Shown here piece by piece: positions 7,893-15,830 of a stretch of 33,212 bases of DNA. Source of the DNA: JBOGFC01 sp050742155 (GTDB lineage: Bacteria; Actinomycetota; Acidimicrobiia; Spongiisociales; JALYHC01). A program made the position numbers and the translations under genes. Below the pieces are notes generated by a model. The model saw only the letters and a list, made by a program, of their open reading frames with translations, made no database searches and was not told the DNA's origin. How positions within the stretch are numbered: position 1 is the first letter of the stretch; each line of letters opens with the position of its first letter. The DNA is taken from contig JBOGFC010000154.1 in the NCBI GenBank assembly GCA_050742155.1, positions 1-33,212 on the forward strand. Direction: 5' to 3'.

Positions 7893-8002
7893 CTCCCCGC
7901 CTATGAGATCCGATTCTGCCCATGTCGAAACGGATCGTGGGTCGGTTGCGGGCACGGTGACTCTGTTCCCTCACTGTTACCGACGTCGACGTCTGCCAAA
8001 AC

Positions 8003-8588
8003 TCATCGGCCAAGGCGGGTCGAAGTCCCCCGTCGACAGGCCACCAGCTCGTCGTTCACCATCACCGCGGTGAGGGCGCCGCGCTCTGAAGGGCGCTTCA
8101 GGTCATCGAGATCGGGCTCAGCTTCTTCCTCGACACCGCCAGCCTGTTCCCGCTCTTCGGTCTGCCCGGTCGGTCCGAGCCGTAGCCCCGGACAGCCCCA
8201 CGACGTCATACAGCCCCAGCAGGGCGAGCAGCTCGGTCAGCTCTGCGCACGGGTTGCGCAGCCTGATCGAGCAACCCAGCTTTCGAGCAGTGAGCTGCAT
8301 CCGGGCCAGGCCATCCACCGTGGCGACGTCCGGGGCGACCAGCGCCCCCGTATCGCAGGTCACCACATCGCCGTCGCTGCCCTCCAGCAGCAGGCGGACG
8401 CGCTCGCAGAGTGCCGGGACGTCGGCGGGGGTGATCGGACCGCCGAGGGCCAACACGATGGTGCTCGACCCGGGAGGCAGTCGCCGGGCAGTCGGAGGGG
8501 TCCTCGGCAACTCGTCGGGACCGGTCAACCGTGGGACCTCCTGTCGCAGTCCTTTCAAATAGAGACCGGTTGGCCGCCCGAAACTCAT
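8003..8588 (-). pseudogene. STAS-domain protein, frameshifted near its C-terminus
   Basis: A STAS-domain protein (anti-sigma-factor-antagonist / MlaB-like fold) starts at the ATG at 8588 (or the GTG at 8594). It shows STIVLALGGPITPADVPALC, GDVVTCDTGALVAPDVATVD, LARMQLTARKLGCSIRLRN and ELTELLALLGLYDVVGL. Near 8190 the frame breaks. The adjacent frame continues with the acidic tail expected for this group (LRLGPTGQTEEREQAGGVEE) and runs to a stop at 8003. The STAS core is intact, so a slightly altered protein could still be made. It is the last gene of the minus-strand row headed by the ureohydrolase, 40 bp after lhr. Confidence 0.65.
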
Positions 8589-8627
8589 CGCCACGTCCCC
8601 AGCTCGAGGTGACGGCCCGGGCGGACG

Positions 8628-11600
8628 CTAGGTGACCTCCGCCGCGGGACCCTCGGCCGAGGCCAGGGCGCCGTCGAGGTAGGTGACCGAGTTGGTGGGA
8701 AGCGCCGGGACACGCCCTCCCGGCAGCACGATCCCCACCAGGTTCAACGGGTCGGCGGCGGAGAGCCGGATCGTCTCCCCGCGGCGCGGCAGCTTCCGCA
8801 CCGAGCGGAGGAGGTCGACGGCATCGGGCAGCGCGTACTGCTCTCCGGTGAACCCGGCCACGAAGCGGCCGCCCCGGATCGTTCCCCGCGCCTCCATCCG
8901 CCGCAGCGCCCACAGCATCTCTCGCCAGGGGACGGCCAGCGCTTCCCGGGCCAAGAGGTCCCGGAACACCACTCCCCAGCGGGCCAGAAGTTGTTCGGCC
9001 ACCGCCTCGGCCAGCTCGTCGGGGTCCTCGGTGCCGATCCCGCCCGGAAGCAGCGACCACCGCCCGGACGATCGTGGCGCGCTCGGCGAACGCCCACGGC
9101 GGAGCCTCCGTCGATCCACCGCCCTGGCCACCCTTCGGCGGAAGAGCAGCGAGCGGACGGCCTGGAAGCCGTCGGCCGTCACCAGCCCGCGCGCCACGGC
9201 GTCCCAGAGCGCCTCCTCGATCTCCCCGGGCAACCGCCCGGTGATCGTCACGAGGTCGGACGGGAAGAGGGCCCCATACCCCCGCAGCGTCTCCAGCACG
9301 TCCTGGGTCCGGCCGGGCCCCGGCTCGGGTGGCCTGCGATCCCCCCGCGCCGCCTGCAGCAGCCAGGGGAGGTCGTCCCGGATGGCCAGGGTTACCGGGG
9401 TCGCTCGGGAGGGGGTCATGCCGCTCCGCCGGGGGATCTCCTCCCCATCGCCGTTGCGTCGGGAGAGTCGGCCCCAGGTGACGTCCCCGGAGAGGCACAG
9501 GTCGTCGAGCCACTCGCGGCGGTATGCCTCCACGCGGGCGTCGAGAATGGCCTCCTCCCAGGCCCCCACCGCCAGCTCGAAGCCCTGCAGCTGCTCGACC
9601 ACCGCCAGCACCCCCAGCCGCCCCTCTCGCTTGGTCCCCGGCGCCACGTGCTGCCAGCGCAAGAGGAACCGCATGAAATCCTGGGCGGTGACCGGTTCGA
9701 TCTCCCGCCGCAGCCGCTGCTGCGTGTAGCCGTGGATCCGGGCGAGGAGGCGCCGGGCGCAGAACTCCTCCGGACCGTCCGGAGCGCTGAAGCGCCCACG
9801 GAAGGCGAAGCCGTCGCTCTCCAGGCGGGTGAGGGCGAGGGCGGTGGCGGACTCCGGGAGCCCGGTGGCCTCGACCAGGTCGGCGACCGTGGACGGTCCC
9901 CGGTACTCGAGGTGCCCGCGGAGCATTTCCGCCGCGCCCGCCTCCCGATCGATGGAGGCCGCCTCGATCGGGGAGCGATGGTCGGGCACGATCCCTGCCC
10001 CCGGGAACAGGAGCTCGAGCGCCCCCCGGCGCTCCACCGCGCCCCAGAGCTCGACGTGCGGCGCCCGCATCACTATCGCCCGGCCCTCCTCGACCAGCTC
10101 GCCGAACCAGGAACGCCAGTCCTCCACCGGGCGCAGTCCCACCACCGTCATCAGCAGGTCGTGGAGCTCGTCGGGGTGGCGGGGGTCGGGGCGGACCTCC
10201 TCGCGCACCCGCTCGATCGCCTCGGGGTCGAGCCGGCCCAGGTCGCGAGCCTCCACCGGCAGGCCTCGTCGGAGCTGGACGGCCCGGCTCCGCCGCTCCT
10301 CCAGTGGGGCGTCGTCCAGGTAGGTGAAGGGCCGTCCGTTGAGGATCTCGTGGGCCAGCACCGAGGGCTCGGTGGTGTCGCGCACCACCACCTGCACCCG
10401 GCCGGACTCGATCCTCCCCACCAGCTCACGGAGGCCCTCTACGTCCATCGCCTCGTGCAGGCAGTCGTCGAGGGTCTGGCGAACCAGCGGATGGTGAGGG
10501 ATCTCCAGGGGGCCCGGGGCCACGTTCTCCTGACAGGCGGCCAGGCTGGGGAAGACGGCCGCCATCAGGTCGTCGGCCTCCATGCGCTGGATGGGGGCCG
10601 GGTTCTTGCGGCCCCCCCGCATCCGGAGCACGGCCAGCGACCGGTTCAGGTTCCACCGCCAGCGGGCGGCGAACAAGGGCGAGGTGAGGACCGCCTGGGA
10701 CACCACCCCCTCCACCGTCTTCGAGGCCAGGAACTTAGGGACCCGCTCGAGCGGGAAGCTGTGCTGGGGACCCAGCGAGAGGAGGATGGCGTCGTCGCTG
10801 GCCGCCGCCTGGAGCTCGAAGTCGAAGGTGACGCAGAACCGTTTGCGGAGCGCCAATCCCAGCGCCCGGTTGAGGCGAGCTCCGAAGGGGGCGTGCCCCA
10901 CCAGCTGGGTCCCGCCGCTCTCGTCGAAGAACCGCTCCAGCACGATCGTGTCCATGGTGGGGAGTACCCCCAGGGCGCCCAGTCCCGCCCCGAGGTACCG
11001 AACGATGGTCTCGGAGGCCGCCCGCTCGATCCCGCACTGCTCCTCGAGCCGGCCCCGGGCGCCGTCGGGGTCCCCGGCCGCCAGCCGCTCCCCCACCTCC
11101 GCCCGGAGGTCGGAGACCTCCTCGGAGAGCTCCTCGGTGCGGCCCGGCGCCTCGCCCAGCCAGAAGGGGACGGAGGGCGGGGCTCCCTGGGCGTCCACCA
11201 CCCGGACGGTGCCCGGCTCCACCCGGCGGATCCGCCAGGAGGTGGTACCCAGCAGGAAGACGTCACCGGCCATGCTCTCGATGGCCCAGTCCTCGTTGAC
11301 GGTCCCCACGAACACCTCGTCCGGCTCGGCCACCACCCGGAAGTCGCCCAGCTCGGGGATGGCCCCCCCGGAGGTGAGGGCGGCCAGCCGGGCCCCCCGG
11401 CGGCCCCGCAGGCGCCCGTTCACCCGGTCCCGGTGCAGGTACGCCCCCCGCCGCCCCCGACCGGTGCGGATGCCCTCCGAGACCAGCTCCACCACGTCGT
11501 CGAAGTCCTCCCGAGCCAGTCCGGCGAAGGGCGAAGCCCGCCGGACCAGGTCGAACAGGGCCTCCTCCGACCACTCCTCGGCCGCGCACTCGGCCACCAC

Positions 11601-12863
11601 CTGCTGGGCCAGGATGTCGAGGGGCGCCACAGGTGGGTGGATGGCGTCCAGGCGCCCGGCCCGCAGCCCGCGCAGGAGGGCCGCGCCCTCGACCAACTCG
11701 TCCCGGGAAGTGGGGAAGAGCACCCCCCTCGGGGTTCCGTGGCGGGTGTGGTTCGATCGGCCCACCCGTTGCAGGAAGGTGGCGAAGCTCCGCGGCGACC
11801 CGATCTGGCAGACCAGCTCCACCGGCCCGATGTCGATCCCCAGCTCCAAGGAGGCGGTGGCCACCAGGGCCCGGAGGTCGCCGGCCCGCAGACGGGCCTC
11901 CACCCGCTGGCGGCGATCCTTCGACAGGCTCCCGTGGTGGGCCGCCACCTGGTCCTCGCCCTGCCGCTCACCCAACTGGTGGGCGACCCGCTCGGCCATC
12001 CGCCTGGTGTTCACGAAGACCAGGGTGGTGCGCTGGCCCTTTACGTGCTCGGCGATGCGGTCGAGGATCTCCGCCATCTGCTCGGCCGAGGCGACCGCCC
12101 CCAGCTCGTCGTCGGGAAGCTCCAGAGCTAGGTCGAGGTGGCGCTGATGCCCGACGTCCACGATGGCGCAGCGGGGCGAGCCGTCGGGGTTCGACCGGTC
12201 GGGCCCGGCCCCCACCAGCAGCCGGGCCACTATCTCGATGGGCCGCTGGGTCGCCGACAGCCCGATCCGCTGCGGGGATCCTTCCACCAGGTGCCCCAGC
12301 CGCTCGAGGGTGAGCGCCAGGTGCGATCCCCGCTTGTTCCCGGCCACGGCGTGGATCTCGTCCACGATCACCGTCTGGACGCCGGAGAGCATGAGGCGGC
12401 TGCGCTCGGCGGTCACCAACAGATAGAGCGATTCTGGGGTGGTGATGAGGAAGTCCGGCGGGCGCCTCAGCATGGCCGCCCGTTCCGAGGCGGCCGTGTC
12501 GCCGGTTCGCACCGCCACCCGCACCTCCGGGGCGCCCAGCCCCAGCTCGTCGGCCACCTGGCCGATCTCCCGAAGGGGCGCCTCCAGGTTCTGGTGGATG
12601 TCGACCGCCAGGGCCTTGAGCGGCGAGACGTAGACCACCTGCGGCGCCTCTCCTCGGCCCCCGCCTGCCTGGTGGGCCCGGTAGATGCGGTCGATGCAGA
12701 CCAGGAAGGCGGCCAGCGTCTTACCGGAGCCGGTGGGCGCGGCGATCAGCGTGTGGTGGCCCCCGGCGATCTCCCCCCAACCGCGGGCCTGGGGCTCGGT
12801 GGGCCCCTCCGGGAACCGTCGCTCGAACCAGGTACGGATGGCCGGGTGGAACGTCTCGAGCAT
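8628..12863 (-). CDS. lhr: Large ATP-dependent helicase Lhr
   Basis: A 1411-residue superfamily 2 DNA/RNA helicase. Lhr proteins are 3'-5' translocating helicases linked to DNA repair in mycobacteria and other actinobacteria. Visible parts include a Q-motif-like FPEGPTEPQ (residues 18-26), Walker A APTGSGKT (42-49), a PLKAL motif, TTPESL, the DEIH box (168-171), LSAT, TTLVFVNTRRMAERVAHQLG, the TASLELGIDIG and QRVGRSNH motifs of domain 2, and then the long Lhr-specific C-terminal region ending PTNSVTYLDGALAS. The ATG at 12863 starts the canonical MLETFHPAIRTWF. The longer open frame to 13478 runs through the upstream gene and is not coding. It follows the ligand-binding protein gene by 34 bp, so co-transcription is likely. 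The protein looks intact. Confidence 0.95.
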   Translation of the reverse strand: MLETFHPAIRTWFERRFPEGPTEPQARGWGEIAGGHHTLIAAPTGSGKTLAAFLVCIDRIYRAHQAGGGRGEAPQVVYVSPLKALAVDIHQNLEAPLREIGQVADELGLGAPEVRVAVRTGDTAASERAAMLRRPPDFLITTPESLYLLVTAERSRLMLSGVQTVIVDEIHAVAGNKRGSHLALTLERLGHLVEGSPQRIGLSATQRPIEIVARLLVGAGPDRSNPDGSPRCAIVDVGHQRHLDLALELPDDELGAVASAEQMAEILDRIAEHVKGQRTTLVFVNTRRMAERVAHQLGERQGEDQVAAHHGSLSKDRRQRVEARLRAGDLRALVATASLELGIDIGPVELVCQIGSPRSFATFLQRVGRSNHTRHGTPRGVLFPTSRDELVEGAALLRGLRAGRLDAIHPPVAPLDILAQQVVAECAAEEWSEEALFDLVRRASPFAGLAREDFDDVVELVSEGIRTGRGRRGAYLHRDRVNGRLRGRRGARLAALTSGGAIPELGDFRVVAEPDEVFVGTVNEDWAIESMAGDVFLLGTTSWRIRRVEPGTVRVVDAQGAPPSVPFWLGEAPGRTEELSEEVSDLRAEVGERLAAGDPDGARGRLEEQCGIERAASETIVRYLGAGLGALGVLPTMDTIVLERFFDESGGTQLVGHAPFGARLNRALGLALRKRFCVTFDFELQAAASDDAILLSLGPQHSFPLERVPKFLASKTVEGVVSQAVLTSPLFAARWRWNLNRSLAVLRMRGGRKNPAPIQRMEADDLMAAVFPSLAACQENVAPGPLEIPHHPLVRQTLDDCLHEAMDVEGLRELVGRIESGRVQVVVRDTTEPSVLAHEILNGRPFTYLDDAPLEERRSRAVQLRRGLPVEARDLGRLDPEAIERVREEVRPDPRHPDELHDLLMTVVGLRPVEDWRSWFGELVEEGRAIVMRAPHVELWGAVERRGALELLFPGAGIVPDHRSPIEAASIDREAGAAEMLRGHLEYRGPSTVADLVEATGLPESATALALTRLESDGFAFRGRFSAPDGPEEFCARRLLARIHGYTQQRLRREIEPVTAQDFMRFLLRWQHVAPGTKREGRLGVLAVVEQLQGFELAVGAWEEAILDARVEAYRREWLDDLCLSGDVTWGRLSRRNGDGEEIPRRSGMTPSRATPVTLAIRDDLPWLLQAARGDRRPPEPGPGRTQDVLETLRGYGALFPSDLVTITGRLPGEIEEALWDAVARGLVTADGFQAVRSLLFRRRVARAVDRRRLRRGRSPSAPRSSGRWSLLPGGIGTEDPDELAEAVAEQLLARWGVVFRDLLAREALAVPWREMLWALRRMEARGTIRGGRFVAGFTGEQYALPDAVDLLRSVRKLPRRGETIRLSAADPLNLVGIVLPGGRVPALPTNSVTYLDGALASAEGPAAEVT

Positions 12864-12897
12864 CGGGCCACTGTACCGCCGGCCGGTGACATCTCTC

Positions 12898-13917
12898 TTA
12901 CCCGAGCGGCCGGGCCTGGTGGGCGGCCAGATCGGGCGGCCACACCACCCGCCGCCTCCCTTCCTGCCACTGCACGGCGAGCAGTCGCTGGCCCACCTGG
13001 ATCCCGGTTCGGGGGTCGAGGCGGAACTCCCCGAAGAGGGTCCGACAGCGGAGCCGGAAGGCAGCTTCAAGCACCGCCTGGTCATCCAGGGTTCCCGCCT
13101 CACGCGCCGCCGCGGCCCACAGCACCCCGGCGGCGAAGGCCTGGGCGGCCGGGTAGGGCGGCCGGGTCCCGGTGCGGTCCTGGTAGACGCCCACGAACCA
13201 CTCCGGCGTCGGGCCTTCGTCCGGGTCCGGGACCGCCTCCGCCAACCACTGAGCCGGGCCCAGCAGTCCCTCGCGAAGCTCCGGCGGGAGGACCTCCTCC
13301 ACCCCGGCCCCCACAAAGGCCGCCCAGCGCCAGCCTCCCGGGAGGAGCCTCTCGGCGAGGGCCACTTCGTCGTCGAAGGGCCCGGCCACCAGCAGGAGGT
13401 CCGCCTCGGTGGGCTGGAGCTCGGCCGTCCGGCCGGGTGGGTACTCGATCCGGGTGAGGTCGAGACCCGCCCCAGCACTCAATGCCCCCTCGGCCACCTC
13501 CCGAGCGAATCCCGTAGCGGCGTGAACCACGAGGATCGAGCGGCAGCCCGGATCGGCCGTCCGCACCGCCCGGACGACGCCCTCGAAGTACGTCGACGCC
13601 GGAGCCGGGACGTTGACCACATGGGAGAAGCCCGGCCGGGACAGCCGAACGGTGGCACCGCCGTGGTTCCACATCACCCGGTCGGTGGCCCCGGCGGCCC
13701 GCACTGCCGGCCCGGCTCCGTACGGGCCGAAGAGGACGTCGGCTTGGGGGGCGGTCCGGATGGCCTGGGCCGGATCGGGATGGGCGTCGATGACCTGCAG
13801 CTCCACGCCCTCGGGCATCGACTGCGACCAAAGCTCGAAGGCAGCCACTCCGGCCCGACCGAAGCGGCCCAGCGGTCCGGAGAGGGCGGTGACCAGGACG
13901 CCGCGGACTGCCGGCAA
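12898..13917 (-). CDS. PBP1-type (Leu/Ile/Val-binding-like) ligand-binding protein without signal peptide
   Basis: About 339 residues with the fold pattern of periplasmic binding protein type 1 (Peripla_BP_6 group). The N-terminal beta-strand VLVTALSGPLGRFGRAGVAA is followed by ADVLFGPYGAGPAVRAAG, the hinge-near region RSILVVHAATGFAREVAEG, and a C-terminal PPYPAAQAFAAGVLWAA characteristic of these proteins. The start is uncertain: a TTG at 13917 lies 2 bp after the ureohydrolase stop, and no ATG or GTG leads the frame. Whichever start is used, there is no signal peptide or lipobox, since the protein begins directly with the first strand. No ABC permease or ATPase lies nearby. A cytoplasmic ligand sensor or accessory protein, in the manner of AmiC, is one possible role. 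Loss of the secretion signal is another explanation. Confidence 0.75.
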   Translation of the reverse strand: MPAVRGVLVTALSGPLGRFGRAGVAAFELWSQSMPEGVELQVIDAHPDPAQAIRTAPQADVLFGPYGAGPAVRAAGATDRVMWNHGGATVRLSRPGFSHVVNVPAPASTYFEGVVRAVRTADPGCRSILVVHAATGFAREVAEGALSAGAGLDLTRIEYPPGRTAELQPTEADLLLVAGPFDDEVALAERLLPGGWRWAAFVGAGVEEVLPPELREGLLGPAQWLAEAVPDPDEGPTPEWFVGVYQDRTGTRPPYPAAQAFAAGVLWAAAAREAGTLDDQAVLEAAFRLRCRTLFGEFRLDPRTGIQVGQRLLAVQWQEGRRRVVWPPDLAAHQARPLG

Positions 13918-13919
13918 GG

Positions 13920-14864
13920 CTACGCCCGGCGGGTGGCCAGGCCGCTGAGCGCCTCCAGCAGGCAGCGGTTGGCCAGGGTGGCGGTCACCTCGGCCGGGTC
14001 GTAGGGAGGGCTCACCTCCGTGAGATCCATCCCCACCAGCTCGGTCTCCATGGCCACCAGCCGGATGGCCCGCAGAAGGTCGACGGGAGCCAGACCGCCC
14101 GGCTCGGGGGTGCCGGTGCCCGGGGCGGATCCCGGGTCGACCACGTCGATGTCCACCGACAGGTAGATCACCTCCGGTCCATCGAGCGCCTCTTCGATCC
14201 CCCGCCGCAGCACCGCCTCGAAGCCGCCCTCCTCGATCTCGGCCATGGTGTGCCAGCGCATGCCCTGGCCGGCCATCCAATCCCACACCTCCGGAGGCGG
14301 CCAGTACCCCCGCAGGCCGATCTGCACGAAGTTGCGGCCCTCCACCGCTCCGCTCTCGATCAACCTGCGCATGGGGGTGCCATGGCTCCACAGGTTGCCC
14401 CACGCGTCGGTGGCGGTGTCGGCGTGGGCATCGAAGTGCACCACCCCCAGCCGGCGGGGGGCGACCGCCTCGGCGACCGCGGTGGCGGCCGGGAACGTCA
14501 CCGAGTGATCCCCGCCCACCACCAGTGGGATGATGCCCCGGGAAGCCGCTTGGGCCACCTTGTCCCGGATGGCGGCGTGGCTCGGCTCCACCAGGCTGGG
14601 AACGCAGGCGGCGTCCCCGAAGTCCACCACCCGCAGGTGCTGGAAGGGATCGAGCTGAAGCCCGACGTGGAAGAACGACCGCAGGTACATGGCCTGTCGC
14701 ACAGCCCGAGGGCCGAAGCGCGCCCCCGGGCGGTAGGTGACCGAGTCGTCCCAGGGGGCTCCGAGGATGGCGACGTGGGGCCGCGACCGCTCCAGCTCGT
14801 CCTCCGTTTCGACGTAGGGAAGCCGGAAGAAGGTGGGGAGGCCGGCGTAGAGGGGCCCGCTCAC
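13920..14864 (-). CDS. Ureohydrolase, agmatinase family
   Basis: A 314-residue binuclear-metal hydrolase of the arginase/agmatinase superfamily, which cleaves guanidino compounds to urea and an amine. All metal-ligand motifs are present: GGDHS (His120), HFDAHAD (Asp145, His147, Asp149), and SVDIDVVDP (Asp238, Asp240). The family signature GxHGTP-like segment reads WSHGTPMRRLIESG (His161). The GTG at 14864 gives a normal length. It heads the minus-strand row ureohydrolase, ligand-binding protein, lhr, STAS. Substrate cannot be fixed by eye: agmatine, guanidinobutyrate, guanidinopropionate and guanidine hydrolases all share these motifs, so no gene symbol is given. The adjacent ligand-binding protein might sense a guanidino compound. 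Confidence 0.9.
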   Translation of the reverse strand: MSGPLYAGLPTFFRLPYVETEDELERSRPHVAILGAPWDDSVTYRPGARFGPRAVRQAMYLRSFFHVGLQLDPFQHLRVVDFGDAACVPSLVEPSHAAIRDKVAQAASRGIIPLVVGGDHSVTFPAATAVAEAVAPRRLGVVHFDAHADTATDAWGNLWSHGTPMRRLIESGAVEGRNFVQIGLRGYWPPPEVWDWMAGQGMRWHTMAEIEEGGFEAVLRRGIEEALDGPEVIYLSVDIDVVDPGSAPGTGTPEPGGLAPVDLLRAIRLVAMETELVGMDLTEVSPPYDPAEVTATLANRCLLEALSGLATRRA

Positions 14865-15171
14865 CGGACGGACGATACCCCCGCCCGATCCCTTCCCGCC
14901 CGGGTGCCCTCAGCGGAGGGTGCCGCGGAGGGGAGGGGAGTACCGCTTTCCCGACGACTGACACGAACCCCCAATCCGGTCAGCCGCCATACCCAACGGA
15001 GCGACTCTCGGCAACCGGCGTTCGGTTGGCTTCGGGGCGTAGATCCAGGCTTGTGACGCCGCGTGTGGCGCCCTCCGTTTGGCAGCGGCCGACTCTCCCC
15101 TGCTTGCGGATGGCTGCCAGATCTCACCGGGGCCCTCAAGATCGGGCATGCGCTCTTGTATGCTGCTATGC
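14865..15171. other. Divergent promoter region between ureohydrolase and antitoxin genes
   Basis: A 307-bp gap without a protein-like frame, presumably holding the divergent promoters. On the plus strand a TATGCT -10-like hexamer (15159-15164) lies only 7 bp before the antitoxin ATG with no Shine-Dalgarno sequence, pointing to a leaderless transcript. A weak CCCTC-AGCG-GAGGG hairpin lies near 14908-14921. Confidence 0.5.
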
Positions 15172-15435
15172 ATGCAGAGCACGAGTGTGCGAATCGACGT
15201 GACCACGCACCAGGAGCTCAAACGCCTCGCTGCGGAGATGGGAACCACCGTCGGCGAAACTGTGGCGCTGGCGGTGCGACGGCTGCGCCAGGATCGCATC
15301 GGGGAAGAGCTCACGGCTGTTTTGACCCCTGGTGAGGTCGAGTGGCTCGATGCTGACCTCGGGTTGACCTTGTCGAGCTCGATCTGGGTCCCCCGGGCGG
15401 GCGAGAGGCAAGGTTCCGTTATCCGGCTGTCGTAG
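15172..15435 (+). CDS. MazE-like antitoxin (as read, with an abnormal C-terminal extension)
   Basis: A small antitoxin-like protein starting MQSTSVRIDVTTHQELKRLA, with a ribbon-helix-helix-type N-terminus (GTTVGETVALAVRRLRQ) and the C-terminus LTPGEVEWLDADLG. Family members normally stop right after LDADLG. Here an extra T (GGGTTGACC at 15361-15369) turns the expected GGG-TGA into GGG-TTG-ACC, so translation runs on for 24 unrelated residues to 15435. Removing that T would also restore the toxin frame. The ATG at 15172 has no ribosome site and sits 7 bp after a TATGCT hexamer, suggesting a leaderless mRNA. In a working pair it would bind and neutralise the MazF-like ribonuclease and repress the operon. 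Confidence 0.7.
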   Translation: MQSTSVRIDVTTHQELKRLAAEMGTTVGETVALAVRRLRQDRIGEELTAVLTPGEVEWLDADLGLTLSSSIWVPRAGERQGSVIRLS

Positions 15436-15696
15436 TCACTGCCCAGCGCATCCTCGACCCAAACCCCCAGCGTGGTCCAAGTCGTACCGCTGACGACCGC
15501 GATCCGCGGGTTCGGGTCCGAGGTGCAGATTGAGCCCGATCCGGCAAATGGCCTCGTGCATCGCTCGTCCGCCCAATGCCAACATGTTCGAGCCGTGTCG
15601 ACCGGTCGGATCGAGCGTGCCCTGGGCAACGTTGGAGGAGTCACCCTCGCTCAGATCCGAGACACCATCGGCGTGATTCTCGACCTGCCCTTCTGA
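15350..15696 (+). pseudogene. MazF-like toxin, two frameshifts
   Basis: Starting at the ATG at 15350, which overlaps the antitoxin 3' end, the reading is MLTSG, one extra T at 15364-15365, then DLVELDLGPPGGREARFRYP and AVVVTAQRILDPNP. A second single-base excess near the poly-C at 15461-15465 follows. The rest, VVQVVPLTTAIRGFGSEVQI ... QCQHVRAVSTGRIERALGNV ... IGVILDLPF, is in a third frame to the TGA at 15696. The reassembled protein of about 114 residues has all the landmarks of PemK/MazF mRNA endoribonucleases: R-x-P-x-V-V-V, V-V-P-L-T, and the Q-x-x-x-V-R/S segment. As written, no active toxin is made. Both lesions are +1 and one is in a homopolymer, so sequencing error must be considered. 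Confidence 0.75.
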
Positions 15697-15794
15697 CCTG
15701 CGAAGCGCAATCGTTCCCGAGCGAGAACGCCCGGGGGCGGCAGGGCTCGCCATTGGTTGGTCCGGGGTCGGACAGCAGTCTCGTTCGGTCCCAC

Positions 15795-15823
15795 TTGACA
15801 CAAAGGTGTGAAAGCGCTTTCAT
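15795..15823 (+). promoter_or_regulatory. lacI-family gene promoter (TTGACA / TTTCAT)
   Basis: A perfect -35 hexamer TTGACA (15795-15800) is followed after 17 bp by TTTCAT (15818-15823), a 4-of-6 match to TATAAT. Predicted initiation falls at or within a few bases of the ATG at 15831, and there is no Shine-Dalgarno sequence, so the message is probably leaderless. Confidence 0.65.
15809..15822. promoter_or_regulatory. LacI-family operator palindrome
   Basis: TGAAAGCGCTTTCA is a perfect 14-bp palindrome with the central CG typical of LacI/GalR-family operators. It extends to a near-symmetric 20-mer (GTGTGAAAGCGCTTTCATAC). It overlaps the spacer and -10 of the promoter, so repressor binding would block initiation of the whole sugar operon. 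Confidence 0.8.
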
Positions 15824-15830
15824 ACCCCCC

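Noticed and set aside
8991..12131. 1046-codon open frame on the plus strand antisense to lhr
   Set aside because: Composition is Gln/His/Arg/Pro/Gly-rich with no family motifs. It is the mirror of a GC-rich real gene whose helicase motifs are unmistakable on the other strand.
12864..13478. Upstream extension of the lhr frame to 13478
   Set aside because: It runs through the binding-protein gene in another frame; the canonical Lhr N-terminus starts at the ATG at 12863.
12898..14964. Single 688-codon minus-strand frame spanning the ureohydrolase and the binding protein
   Set aside because: The first half is an out-of-frame shadow of the ureohydrolase (whose metal motifs are in another frame); only the part after about 13917 is real.
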